Source: CAZUHK01 sp964620345
GTDB lineage: Bacteria > Planctomycetota > Phycisphaerae > Phycisphaerales > Zrk34
Length of the DNA stretch: 25,023 nt
Direction of reading: 5' to 3'
NCBI GenBank assembly: GCA_964620345.1
Contig: CAZUHK010000021.1
Coordinates: 1 to 25,023, forward strand
Below are positions 13,019 through 22,036 of the stretch, piece after piece (within the stretch, counting starts at the first letter, position 1; the number at the start of each line of letters is the position of its first letter). Both the position numbers and the translations under genes were made by a program. The notes under the pieces were generated by a model. The model ran no database searches. It saw nothing but the letters and a program-made list of their open reading frames with translations, and was not told where the DNA came from.

Positions 13019-16000
13019 CTACCTCTCTGCGTCCGCGTCCGCGGAGGCCAACTGCTGCACGAGCGAGTCGATCTCCTCGAGCGCATCGGCGTTTTGTTGT
13101 TCTTCGGCCATCTGGCGGGCGGCGCTGAGCGCCTGTCGGGCCGACGCGGGTCGATTGCCGGCCAGCAGCACCTTCGCCAGGTGCAGGCGATTGGCGATCA
13201 TCGGCCGCAGCCGCACGCTGCGCTGCAGCGTGTCGATCGCCGTGCGGGTGTCCCCGGCACAGTGCTGAACCCACCCCAGTGTATCCAACACGTTGGCCTT
13301 CTGCGGGGCGTTGTTGCCCGCCAGGGCCAAGGCCCGCTCGGCCAGCTTCAGCGCCTCGCGCGACTGGTCGAGGTTGTCGGCCAACAGGAACGCCAGGTTG
13401 TTCAACGCCACCAGGTCGTTGGGGGCGGCTTCGAGCACCCGCTCGTAGTGCCGGCGCGACTGGGGGTACTGCTTCAGGTCGTAGTAGCAGCGGGCCAGCA
13501 GGCGATGCCAGTCCACTTCGGCGCGACCGGACAATTCCGCGGTCTGGTCCAGGCCCTTCAGCTCGTCCAGGGCCTGTTCGGTCCGGCCCTGCGTGAGCAT
13601 GAGCTGGCCCACCGCGATCCACAGCGCGCCGGTCCGATCCTGCTGGGCCAGGGGCCGCAGCAGCGCGAGCTGGTCTTCGGCGTTGAGCGCGGCCTGGATC
13701 TGGGCGACCACGACACCGATTTGCGCCGTGTTGTCGCCGGCCAGTTGCAGGGCCTGGGTGAAGGCGTTGGTCGCTTCGTCGGTGCGATTGAGTCCGGCCA
13801 GGGCCCGGCCTCGCATCGCGGCCATGACCGGCACGCGCGTCAGCTCTTCGGGCCGATCGTTGAGCAACGCCCGCGCCTGATCGTGCTTGCCACGCCGCAG
13901 CAGCACGCCGACGTACTCGATCATGCGGCCCGGGGAGGCGTCCAGCTCGTAGGCCCTTGCCAGCTCGGCCTCGGCGTCGGCCGGCCGGTTCTGGGCCTGG
14001 TACATCCGCGCCCGGTACTGGTGCCAGGCCGGGGTGTTGGGCATCAGCCGCTGCGACTCGGCCAGCAGCGGGTCGAGCTTCACCCAGTCGCCGCGGTCGA
14101 TGTACATCTCGGCCAGTTGGGCCCGGCCGCGCGCGTAGTTGGGCCGGGCCGTCACCAGCCGCTGTTGCTCGGCGATGGCCTGGTCCATCTCGCCGCGGTT
14201 GAGGTACCAGCGCACCAGCAGCTCGCGGCCGGCGATGTTGTTCGAGTCCAGCTCGATCGCCTTGGTCAGGTCGTCGCGGACCAGCAGTTGGATGTTCTCC
14301 GATTCGCGATCGAAGCGGAAGCGGGCCCGCTGGATGTAGGGCATGGGCGTGGCCGGGGCGTAGAGCACGGCCTGGTCGTAGGCGGTCTCAGCGACCTCGC
14401 GCAACTGCTGGCGCCGCTCGTCGCCGAGGTCTTGCTCGGCCAGACGGCGCTCGGCGATCAGGCCCTTGATCATCAGCGACTGGGCATCGGCCGGGTGCTT
14501 CTCGAGCAGTTGGTCCAATTGCGTCTGGGCCTGGTCGATCTGGTCGTTGTTGACCAGCGTCTCGACGTAGCGGCGCCAGACGACCAGCCGCTGGGTCGGG
14601 TCTTCGGCGGTCGCCGAGAGCAGGCGCTCGTACTCTTGGGCGGCCTGGGCGTAGCGGTCCCGGCCGAACAGCCAGTCGGCCATCTCCCGGGTGACGGGCA
14701 TGGTGTCGGGGTCTTCTTGCTCGATCGCCTTGCGGTAGGCCGATAGGGCCGAGTCGGCCTGGTTGCCGCGGCGCAGGTACCGGGCGACGACCCGCCAGTC
14801 GGCGCTGGCGACCTCGCCGGCGTCCTGAAGCTCATGCACGCGGTCCAGCAGCAGTTGCTTGCCCTGCTCGAACTGGCCCTGGCTGGCGAGGTAGACGGCC
14901 ATGGCGGCGATGTTGGCCCGGTCGTCGGGCGCCTCGGCCAGCAGCTCGTCGAGTATCTGCCGGGCCTGGTCCGGCTGATCGCTCATCAGGTACAGCTCGG
15001 CCAGTGAGCGGCGGTTGGCGTGGTTGTCGGGCACGCGGTCGGCGATGCGCCAGCGGGCCTGGATGGCCTGGTCGCGGTCGCCGTGGCGGCCCATGTAATC
15101 GATGTACGTCAGGTACAGTTGGCTGTCGCGCCCGCCGGAGTAACGCAGCGCCCGGCGCAGGTCTTCCAGCGCCTGCTCGTGCTGGTCGCGCAGGTCATGC
15201 ACGCGGTGCAACTGCCGCCAGGCCGAGACGTTCTGCGGGCGCAGCTCCAGGGCGCGTTGCAGGGCGCGTTCGGCGTTGTTCATGTCGCCGATCATCATTC
15301 GCGCGTTGCCCAGCAGCAGCCAGGCGTTGGAGTCGGTGCTCATCTGCTCCACGCCGCGCTCCAGCGTGGCCACCGCCTGCTTGTACTGCTGGCGAGCCAT
15401 CTGCACGCGCGCCAGCCAGAACGCGCCGTGGGCGTAGTCGATGCCCTGGCCGTCGTTCATCTTCGAGACCCGCTCGACGATGCGGTCGGCGGTCTCCAGG
15501 TCGTCCTCGGCCAGCGCCTGCTCCAGGCCGATGGTCAGCACCTGCTCGTGCTCGGGGCCCAGTTGCTTGGCCTTGTCCAGCGCCTGCTCGGCCAGGTCGC
15601 GCTTGCCGGTCTGGCTGTACAACCGCCACAGCGCCAGTTGCCGTTGGACCGGGTCGGACTCGTCGGACACCACGTCGGCCAGTTGCTCGGTCAGGGCCTG
15701 GACGTCCTCGCCCTGCAGCGCCGCGAGCATCAGGGGGTAGAACTTGTTGTCCGGCTCGCGTTCGATCGCGGCCTGAACGCGCGCGATCGCCCGGTCGGTT
15801 TGGCCCAGGGCGCGGTCGAGTTGGATCAACTGTTGCAATACGGCCGTGTCATCGGGGTGATCTTCGTAGAACGCCGCCAGCAGATCGGCCGCGGCCTGCT
15901 GATCGCCGGTGCGGCTGTGCAGGGAAGCCATCTGGCGCACCGCTTCACGGTCGCCCTGATCGACCAGCGGCTGGAGCAGTTGGCGGGCCTGCTGGATCGC

Positions 16001-17836
16001 CCCGGCCTGGGTCTGTTCATCGTCTCCGGCCTGGCGCAGCAGGATGGCCGACTTGAGCACGATGGCCTGGGGATTGCCGGGCACGGCGGCCAGCAGCCGA
16101 TCGACCAGAGACATGGCCTTGTCGGGGTTGGCGTTGTTCAACTCGAGCTGGGCCAGTTGGAGGTAGGCCGCGGGCATGCGGCCGCCTTGCCCGGTGCGCA
16201 GCAGGCGCTCGAGCGCCGAGGCCGCGGCCCCGGCGTTGCCGGTCTGCCGGTGGGCCTGGGCCAGGAGCATGAGCGTCTCGGCCTGCTGGCCCTCGAACTG
16301 GACGTTCGCGTCGGACAGCAGCTTCTGGGCCTTGCGCGCGTCGCCGTCGATCAGCGCCAGCTTGCCCTGGAGCATGAGCACCATCGCGTTGCGCTCGCCG
16401 CGCAGTGCCTCAACGGTGGTGATCTGCTCCTGGGCCTTGTCGCGCGCCGCCTGGGCCCCGGCTTCGTCGCCGGTGCGGCTCAACTGCTCGTAGCGGCTGA
16501 GGTGGATGTCCCCCAGCTCGCGCATCGCCAGCACGCGGTAGTCCGCGGCGCGCAGCGCCTCGACCGTCACGGGCACCGCCCGGTCACGCTTGGCCTGGTT
16601 GAGCACGGTGACCGCGTCGTCGAGTCGGCCCTGCTGCTTGAGCACGATGCCCAGCGTGGTCATCGTGGTGATGTCGGCCGGGTGACGCTCGATGACGCTG
16701 GTGAGCAACCGCTCGGCACGGTGCAGGCCCGAGCGCACCTTCGTGCCGTCATCGAGGGTGACGATGCGGCGGTCGAAGTTGATCAGCAACTGGGCCACCT
16801 CGCGGGCGACCAGCGGGTGGTCGGCCTCGAGCAGGCGATCGGCCAGCGCGTCGAGCTTGGCCAGGGCCTGGTCCTGCCAGCCCGCCTCGCCGCCGGTCGC
16901 GGCCTGCTGCACGTTCAGGCGGAACTGTCCCAGCCGCGCGTCGATGTCATCGGGGTGCTCGGCGACGAAGTCGCCGATGCGTTTCATCGCCTGCGCCTCG
17001 AGCGCCTGGGCCTGCTGGGCCTGGTTCAGCCGACGCGCTTCGCGCGCGTCGAGCATGTCCAGCAGGGACAGGTGGTAGGCGGCCTGGCCGTCGTCGGGGT
17101 CGGCCGCGAGGGCGCGGGTCAGGTCTTCGCGGGCCTGGGTCCGGTCGGCCTCGCCGAGGTTCAGCCGCTCGATGCGGATCACCTGCGCGATGCCGCGGTG
17201 GCGGTGGGCGGCGATAGAATCGGGGGCGAACTTCAGCAAATCCCCGGCCTGGGTGTAGAGCTGGTTCCAGAACTGGATGTATTGCGGAAACAGCCGGGCC
17301 CGGCCGTAGCTGTGCTCCAGCAGCTTCTCCGCCGCCGGGACGTTGCCGGGGTCCAGGTCGATGATCTTGGCGTAGCACTGCTCGACGCCGCGCACCAGTT
17401 CCAGCGCTTCCTCCGTGTCCTCGGCCGGCATCTTGCCGTAGAGATCGGCGAGCTTGTTGAGCAGGGCCACGCGCTTGGCGGTGTCCTTCTCGAAGGAGTA
17501 GGCGCGGCGGTAGAGGCCGGCCGCCTCGTCGAACTCGGCCTTGTCCATCAACGCCCGGGCCTGGGCTTCGAGGTCGCGGGCCTTGTCCAGCAGTTCCCGG
17601 GCCCTGTCACCGTCGGCCTGCTGGGCCTGGGCGCGGGCCTGGTTGCTCTGATCGACCAGTTGCATCGCCTCGTCGCGGTACTGGTCGGCTTGGGCGAGGA
17701 TGGTGTTGGCCTGGGCGATGTACCGCCCGGGGTCGCGGCGGACGCCAAAGTACCACCACGCCGCGACGCCGACGGCCAGCACCGTCACCACGACCAGCAG
17801 GCCGATCACAAACTTCGTATTCACGCGTCCAGCCAT
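13019..17836 (-). CDS. Giant membrane-anchored TPR-repeat protein of the exosortase operon
   Basis: 1605 aa. It has a single N-terminal membrane anchor (about 8-30, FVIGLLVVVTVLAVGVAAWW) with no lipobox cysteine, followed by a helical stretch rich in A, Q and R and then TPR units over nearly the whole length; examples are ARLFPQYIQFWNQLYTQAG, NAWLLLGNARMMIGDMNNAE and DLVALNNLAFLLADNLDQS. The repeats would sit in the periplasm and scaffold polysaccharide or sorting machinery. Long TPR proteins accompany exosortase loci (PrsT-type in PEP-CTERM systems, usually about 900 aa and lipoproteins); this one is much longer and differently anchored. The ATG at 17836 has CGGAGAG about 7 bases upstream. 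It follows the EpsI-like gene by 17 bases and precedes the Wzz gene by 7. Confidence 0.92.
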   Translation of the reverse strand: MAGRVNTKFVIGLLVVVTVLAVGVAAWWYFGVRRDPGRYIAQANTILAQADQYRDEAMQLVDQSNQARAQAQQADGDRARELLDKARDLEAQARALMDKAEFDEAAGLYRRAYSFEKDTAKRVALLNKLADLYGKMPAEDTEEALELVRGVEQCYAKIIDLDPGNVPAAEKLLEHSYGRARLFPQYIQFWNQLYTQAGDLLKFAPDSIAAHRHRGIAQVIRIERLNLGEADRTQAREDLTRALAADPDDGQAAYHLSLLDMLDAREARRLNQAQQAQALEAQAMKRIGDFVAEHPDDIDARLGQFRLNVQQAATGGEAGWQDQALAKLDALADRLLEADHPLVAREVAQLLINFDRRIVTLDDGTKVRSGLHRAERLLTSVIERHPADITTMTTLGIVLKQQGRLDDAVTVLNQAKRDRAVPVTVEALRAADYRVLAMRELGDIHLSRYEQLSRTGDEAGAQAARDKAQEQITTVEALRGERNAMVLMLQGKLALIDGDARKAQKLLSDANVQFEGQQAETLMLLAQAHRQTGNAGAAASALERLLRTGQGGRMPAAYLQLAQLELNNANPDKAMSLVDRLLAAVPGNPQAIVLKSAILLRQAGDDEQTQAGAIQQARQLLQPLVDQGDREAVRQMASLHSRTGDQQAAADLLAAFYEDHPDDTAVLQQLIQLDRALGQTDRAIARVQAAIEREPDNKFYPLMLAALQGEDVQALTEQLADVVSDESDPVQRQLALWRLYSQTGKRDLAEQALDKAKQLGPEHEQVLTIGLEQALAEDDLETADRIVERVSKMNDGQGIDYAHGAFWLARVQMARQQYKQAVATLERGVEQMSTDSNAWLLLGNARMMIGDMNNAERALQRALELRPQNVSAWRQLHRVHDLRDQHEQALEDLRRALRYSGGRDSQLYLTYIDYMGRHGDRDQAIQARWRIADRVPDNHANRRSLAELYLMSDQPDQARQILDELLAEAPDDRANIAAMAVYLASQGQFEQGKQLLLDRVHELQDAGEVASADWRVVARYLRRGNQADSALSAYRKAIEQEDPDTMPVTREMADWLFGRDRYAQAAQEYERLLSATAEDPTQRLVVWRRYVETLVNNDQIDQAQTQLDQLLEKHPADAQSLMIKGLIAERRLAEQDLGDERRQQLREVAETAYDQAVLYAPATPMPYIQRARFRFDRESENIQLLVRDDLTKAIELDSNNIAGRELLVRWYLNRGEMDQAIAEQQRLVTARPNYARGRAQLAEMYIDRGDWVKLDPLLAESQRLMPNTPAWHQYRARMYQAQNRPADAEAELARAYELDASPGRMIEYVGVLLRRGKHDQARALLNDRPEELTRVPVMAAMRGRALAGLNRTDEATNAFTQALQLAGDNTAQIGVVVAQIQAALNAEDQLALLRPLAQQDRTGALWIAVGQLMLTQGRTEQALDELKGLDQTAELSGRAEVDWHRLLARCYYDLKQYPQSRRHYERVLEAAPNDLVALNNLAFLLADNLDQSREALKLAERALALAGNNAPQKANVLDTLGWVQHCAGDTRTAIDTLQRSVRLRPMIANRLHLAKVLLAGNRPASARQALSAARQMAEEQQNADALEEIDSLVQQLASADADAER

Positions 17837-17853
17837 TGGACTCTCCGTGTTGC

Positions 17854-18783
17854 TTATCCGTGCGGTTGGGGGTTCGGTTCGACCGCGGCTTGGGGTTCAT
17901 CGCGGTCCGATTGCGGCTGCCGCGGCTGGGTGTTGAGTTGTTCCCAGTCCGGCAGGCAGTGCATCACTTCAGGCAGAGCGTAGACCAGAAAATCGGCAAC
18001 GATGTCGGCCGCGACCTGGGGGTCGGCGACGCCCACGTCGAAGCGATCCTGGCCGGCGACCTCGACCAGTCGGCCGGGCAGCACCTCGACCTTGGCGTAA
18101 TAGGCGTAGCGGTCGAAGGCGTTGAACGCCTGGGCCCGCACGCCCTCGGGCGTGGCCACGTACCGGTCGTTGGCGATGAAGAAATACGCGACGCAGTACG
18201 CGTTGTTCGCGCCGGGCCGGTTGAACTGGATCACGCTGACTTTCAGTTCGTCACCGGGCAGTTTGACGGCCTTGCCGGTCATGGTCACGCCGGTCACCCG
18301 GTTGCGGACGTGGTGGATGTGCTGCGGGTCGCGCAGTTGGATGCCGATCAGATCCTTGCTCATGACCTGCGCCCCTGAGCCGCCGACGAAGCAGCGGTCG
18401 GGCACATGGGGCACGGTGTCGATCATGCCGGTGTAGAACGGCACGTGCATGCGGATGGCCGAGCCGGGCTCGCCGGGCTGCTTGCGTGTGTCCTTGAGCA
18501 CCCAACTGACGTACTGGTTGGTGCCCAGTGTTTCTTCGACTTCCTTGGGCAGGCGATCCTGCTTTTCGATCACGACGTAGGGGCCGAACCGCCCGGGCAT
18601 CAGGTCGAGCTGGCGGCGCAGCGGGGCCGGCTCCTTGTCGAGCACGATCTTGAAAAAACCGATCACGCCCTGCAAGCTCGCGGTGGCCGCGGCGAGGATG
18701 ACCGCGGCCGCGATGAACCGCATGGTGACCACGCGGCGGCTCCGGGGCGCGTGGGCGCGGGTTGGCCCGGGGGTGGCGCTCAT
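17854..18783 (-). CDS. EpsI-like exosortase-associated protein
   Basis: 309 aa. It has one N-terminal membrane segment (about 21-45, MRFIAAAVILAAATASLQG), then a periplasmic EpsI-type domain (about 55-270) with LDLMPGRFGPYVVIEKQDRL, a DTVPHVPDRCFVGGSG stretch and NNAYCVAYFFIANDRYV. The C-terminal 25 residues are P/Q/D/E-rich and disordered. EpsI domains are often fused to exosortases; here it is a separate gene whose ATG overlaps the exosortase stop as ATGA, so the two are coupled. Its molecular role in sorting or polysaccharide handling is not established in the family. Confidence 0.88.
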   Translation of the reverse strand: MSATPGPTRAHAPRSRRVVTMRFIAAAVILAAATASLQGVIGFFKIVLDKEPAPLRRQLDLMPGRFGPYVVIEKQDRLPKEVEETLGTNQYVSWVLKDTRKQPGEPGSAIRMHVPFYTGMIDTVPHVPDRCFVGGSGAQVMSKDLIGIQLRDPQHIHHVRNRVTGVTMTGKAVKLPGDELKVSVIQFNRPGANNAYCVAYFFIANDRYVATPEGVRAQAFNAFDRYAYYAKVEVLPGRLVEVAGQDRFDVGVADPQVAADIVADFLVYALPEVMHCLPDWEQLNTQPRQPQSDRDEPQAAVEPNPQPHG

Positions 18784-19970
18784 GTCGTGGCTCCCTGTGG
18801 CAAGTCGTCTTCGGGCACGATCAGCTTGTTGAGGATCCAGCCCAGGAGCATGAACAGGCCCAGGGCGGGCAGGAGCATGAGCAGGCCGATGAAGATGTGC
18901 GCTTCGCCCTTGGCCAGCTCGGGGTTGAACGGGTAGACCATGCCCAGGGTGGTGACGCGGCCGACGTTGACGAGGATGGCGATGGGCACGGTCATCAGCA
19001 CGATGGTCAGCCGCGCCCACCAGGGCCGATCGGCCAGGTAGGCCACGGCGAAGCCCAGGGCGATGAAGGTCATGAGCATGCGCAGGCCGCTGCACGCCTC
19101 TTCGACGTTCAGGCCGCTGCCGAGCACCTGCCCGCGCTGGATCAGTTGGATGGTGTGGCCGGTGACGTCGGCTTCGAGGCCGATGGGCAGGCCCAGGAGG
19201 TTGATCGCCACGCTCGAGGTGACCGCGGCGATGCCCTGAAGCTCGAACGCGACCATCTCCCACAGCCGATCGCTGAGCTTGATCGCGAAGACCAGGTAAA
19301 ACACCGGGAACCAGGCGATGCGGGCGACCTTGGCGCCGCACATGAACCACACCAGCCCGCCCAGGGCCAGGATCATCGAATAGCCCTTGGCCATGTCGTT
19401 GCGGATGGGGTAGATGCCCAGGATGTAGCCGACGATGCCCAGGATGAGCATGATCTCGCCGACGTGATCGCCCAGCAGGCCTCGGATGGGCTTGCGGACG
19501 GGCAGGAACAGCACCGCGCCCGCGGCCCCGGCGACCAGGCCGATCAGCCCCCGCTGCGTCACGGGCATTCGCACACCCTCGGCAACGGTCATGGGCGCGA
19601 TCAGGACCGCGGCCCCGGCGAATGCCAGGCCGATCAACAGCGCCAGGGCGACGTTTTCAGTCTTGATCTCGCGGCGCGAGGGGTTGGCCAGGGCCTGCCG
19701 CAGCTCGTCGCGGTGCTGGAAGAGGAAATACAGCGAGATCAGCGGCACGACCAGGGCGTGCGACCAGTTGCCATCGTTCCAGGCATAGCCCTTGGTGACC
19801 AGCTCGCCGCCGGCCAACGTCACGCCCAGCGCCCGATAGAGCATGTCGCGGAACAGCGCAACAAACAGCAGGCCGATCACGCCGATCTGAACCCATCCGG
19901 CGGGGCGGATGAGCGGGCCATCGGCGGCGACCAGCGCGCCGCTGTCCTTGGACATGCTCACGGTGCTCAT
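18780..19970 (-). CDS. Exosortase (transmembrane transpeptidase-like sorting enzyme)
   Basis: 396 aa with about ten hydrophobic segments. The catalytic triad of the exosortase/archaeosortase family is intact: C293 in EEACSGLRML, R338 in LVNVGRVTT and H358 in KGEAHIFIG. The N-terminal NWSHALVVPLISLYFLF (68-84) is also characteristic. Exosortases recognise C-terminal tripartite signals (PEP-CTERM or relatives) and attach or release proteins at the envelope. The gene sits between the export lipoprotein and the EpsI-like gene. ATG at 19970 has AGGAAG about 12 bases upstream, which is distant; ATG at 19955 is an alternative. A planctomycete-specific exosortase subfamily is likely, but I cannot assign the subtype from sequence alone. 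Confidence 0.93.
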   Translation of the reverse strand: MSTVSMSKDSGALVAADGPLIRPAGWVQIGVIGLLFVALFRDMLYRALGVTLAGGELVTKGYAWNDGNWSHALVVPLISLYFLFQHRDELRQALANPSRREIKTENVALALLIGLAFAGAAVLIAPMTVAEGVRMPVTQRGLIGLVAGAAGAVLFLPVRKPIRGLLGDHVGEIMLILGIVGYILGIYPIRNDMAKGYSMILALGGLVWFMCGAKVARIAWFPVFYLVFAIKLSDRLWEMVAFELQGIAAVTSSVAINLLGLPIGLEADVTGHTIQLIQRGQVLGSGLNVEEACSGLRMLMTFIALGFAVAYLADRPWWARLTIVLMTVPIAILVNVGRVTTLGMVYPFNPELAKGEAHIFIGLLMLLPALGLFMLLGWILNKLIVPEDDLPQGATT

Positions 19971-19985
19971 GGGACTAAGAAACTT

Positions 19986-20004
19986 CCTGAATCGTCGTTT
20001 CAGG
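19986..20004 (-). promoter_or_regulatory. Small hairpin overlapping the exosortase ribosome-binding site
   Basis: On the minus strand CCTGAA-N7-TTCAGG forms a 6-bp stem whose 3' arm overlaps the AGGAAG ribosome-binding sequence, so it might modulate exosortase translation. The remaining part of the 240-base gap 19971-20210 shows no gene; no T-run terminator follows the export gene, consistent with read-through. Confidence 0.3.
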
Positions 20005-20210
20005 GCGGGAACTGTACCTCACCCTCTCGCCCGATCATCGATCATCATTTCTCCGCTCGCCATCGACCCATACGCTCATCGGCCGACACCGGTTCGCAAT
20101 CCACCACGATTGCGGTTCGCGGTCGGCTACCCCTGATTTTCAGCCCGCCCTGCCGCCCCGGGCGGTCGAGCACAGTTGGCTATGTCGGCCTCGTGGACGC
20201 ATTAAAATTA

Positions 20211-21731
20211 CTAGTTGGTGTTCCGCGGCAGCGGGCCGAAGACCTGCGTGCCGAAGTTCCGGTCCAGCAGGAACCCGAAGCCGTAGCTGAAACGGAAGGC
20301 GTTTCGGATGACCGCCAGCGCCCCGGCCCAGGCGTTGGTTCCGATATTGATCGTGTCGTGGGGCTTGAGGTAGATGTCCGGCTGAACGCCCTCGAAGATC
20401 GCCCGCAGGTTCAGCCGCAGCGTCGCTTCGTGATCGTCGCCGACGCGGCGGGTGAGATCGACCCGCTCGGGGATGGCCGTGGGCGCCAGGCCGCCGGCGG
20501 AGATGATCGCCTGCTTGAGCGTGAGCGTGTTTTCCGAGGGCAGGGCATAGGTGCCGGGCCGGGCGATCTCGCCGCCGATGAAGATGTTGCCCGTCTCGGG
20601 GGCCGGCACGCGGATCACGTCGCCGGGGCGCACGACGATGTTGTACCGCGCCACGCCGCGCTGCAATTGCTCGGCGTCGATCTCGATGATGCGCTGGGTG
20701 ACCAGCTCCTCGGGGGCCGGCAGGGCCTGTTCGTCGCCGAGGCCCTGGTCTTCGGTCGGCTGCTGGCCGGTGACGCGGACCCACTTGCCCCCGACGTTGA
20801 CCCATCGACCGGCGCCGCCGCCGGTGCCCGCCGTCGCGTCGGCCGCGTCCAGATCAAGGGCCTCGCCCAGGTCGGTCGGGGCGTCATCGGCATCGTTGTC
20901 TTGGCCCGGGGCATCGTCGTTGGCCGGGGCGTCGCCGCCATCGCCGTCGAGATCGCCTTCCAGCAGGTCCTCGATCAGCGCGCCCGGATCGCCCGCGCCC
21001 TCGCCGTCCTGTTCGCTGGGTTGCAGCGGCGGGCGGTGCGCGCCGGGCCGGCCACGCTCGCCGAACGTCCGGCCCTCGACCAGGTCGCTCAGAGGCACCT
21101 GCCGAATCACGTACACTTTCTCCACCGTGTCGGGAATCCCCCGCGCCAGCGCGATCGCGTCCAGCAGGCGGAAGTCGCTCTTGAGAATCGAGTACGTCCC
21201 CACGCCGCCGACCGCGCCGATCACGGCAAAGGTCTTCTGCCGGCCTTCCTGCACGATCACCGTCACCGTCGGGTCACGCAGAATATTGGGATGCAGGATG
21301 TCCACGATCTCCTGCTCCAACTGCTTGGTCGTCAGGCCCCCGGCCTTGATCTGCCCGATGATCGGCAGGCGGATGAAGCCCAGCTCGTCGATCCGCCGCG
21401 TCTGCACCGACTCGACGTTGGGCGTGATCAGCTCGAACACCGTCACCGTGATAAGGTCGCCGGGGCCCAGCACGTACTCGCTGACCACGGGGATCAGGTC
21501 TTCACTGGTGATCTGGCTGAGGCCCGGCAGGGATTGCTCGGGCTCTTCGATCACATCCAGCCGCTTGAGGATGGGCAGGATGACCGGCGTGTTTTCCCAC
21601 CGGCCGACGTTGGACGGGTCAGCATAAGAATCGATATCGCAGGCGGTCACCGACGCCAGCAGCGCCAGCGTCGCGAGGATCGCGAACGATCGCGACAGAC
21701 CCGTGCCAAGAGCTCTTCGTTGCCGCTTCAC
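20211..21731 (-). CDS. Outer-membrane polysaccharide export lipoprotein (Wza/EpsA-like)
   Basis: 506 aa. A lipoprotein signal peptide ends in LLASVTAC (lipidated C31). The export domain spans about 86-161 (LGPGDLITVTVFEL, DPTVTVIVQEGR), followed by an SLBB domain at about 167-219, a low-complexity acidic and Gly-rich insert at about 220-344, a second GDVIRVP strand near 373 and a second SLBB at about 382-434 (IFIGGEIARPGTY). It would form the outer-membrane channel for the polymer handled by the Wzz-like protein. I chose the GTG at 21731: AAGGAG lies 6 bases upstream and the signal peptide then has a normal KRQRR start. An ATG at 21779 would add 16 charged residues. First gene of the operon. 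Confidence 0.92.
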   Translation of the reverse strand: MKRQRRALGTGLSRSFAILATLALLASVTACDIDSYADPSNVGRWENTPVILPILKRLDVIEEPEQSLPGLSQITSEDLIPVVSEYVLGPGDLITVTVFELITPNVESVQTRRIDELGFIRLPIIGQIKAGGLTTKQLEQEIVDILHPNILRDPTVTVIVQEGRQKTFAVIGAVGGVGTYSILKSDFRLLDAIALARGIPDTVEKVYVIRQVPLSDLVEGRTFGERGRPGAHRPPLQPSEQDGEGAGDPGALIEDLLEGDLDGDGGDAPANDDAPGQDNDADDAPTDLGEALDLDAADATAGTGGGAGRWVNVGGKWVRVTGQQPTEDQGLGDEQALPAPEELVTQRIIEIDAEQLQRGVARYNIVVRPGDVIRVPAPETGNIFIGGEIARPGTYALPSENTLTLKQAIISAGGLAPTAIPERVDLTRRVGDDHEATLRLNLRAIFEGVQPDIYLKPHDTINIGTNAWAGALAVIRNAFRFSYGFGFLLDRNFGTQVFGPLPRNTN

Positions 21732-21848
21732 GTCCGACTCCTTCTGGTCCCGTTGCCCACGCCGCTGACCCTGCCCCAATCGCGTGACGGGCCGCGTCGT
21801 CGTCGGTGGCGGGCGGGGGGTATTTCGCCCAGTTTCACCGAAGCGGGC

Positions 21849-21877
21849 AGACTAACACCTGCCCTGTCGACAGGCAA
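21849..21877 (-). promoter_or_regulatory. Putative promoter of the exopolysaccharide operon
   Basis: On the minus strand TTGCCT at 21877-21872, 17 bases, then TAGTCT at 21854-21849. Predicted start near 21842 with a leader of about 110 bases. The divergent gap 21732-22036 (305 bases) shows only this, the palindrome at 21863-21874 and the plus-strand -10 element at 22024; no ORF there looks real. Confidence 0.4.
21863..21874. promoter_or_regulatory. Perfect palindrome CCTGTCGACAGG, possible operator
   Basis: This 12-bp perfect palindrome overlaps the proposed -35 box and spacer of the exopolysaccharide promoter, the place where a repressor would act. Its core CTGTCGACAG differs by one base from CTGTTGACAG at 9007-9016 in the cassette promoter, but the shared TTGACA-like content may make that coincidental. 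Confidence 0.35.
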
Positions 21878-22023
21878 ACCTCATTCACGCCGTGCCGCCG
21901 TGTCCCCACCAAGCATCGGACAGTTGCACCGACCGCGTTAGCCCCACGCCGGCCGGACCGTTCCCCCGGCGGGTTATCGGTCGCGCGCCGGCGATTCGGG
22001 TGGCATGCGCCGGCCGGACGGGC

Positions 22024-22029
22024 TATTAA
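22024..22029 (+). promoter_or_regulatory. -10-like element close to the ACT-protein start
   Basis: TATTAA ends 7 bases before the ATG at 22037, so transcription could begin at or beside the start codon. There is no clear -35 at 22001-22006 and no good ribosome-binding site. Confidence 0.3.
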
Positions 22030-22036
22030 TGTAGGT

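Noticed and set aside
10750..17983. Plus-strand open frames of 792, 797 and 987 codons
   Set aside because: They lie antisense to the Wzz-like and TPR genes. Composition is biased to L, V, G, R, H and Q with no motifs, and no ribosome-binding sites fit.
21864..21873. CTGTCGACAG as the same operator as CTGTTGACAG at 9007-9016
   Set aside because: Only ten bases, and one copy coincides with a consensus -35 box, so chance similarity is likely; not claimed as a shared regulon.
18762..21941. Plus-strand open frame of 1059 codons
   Set aside because: Antisense to three recognised operon genes (EpsI, exosortase, export lipoprotein); no family resemblance.
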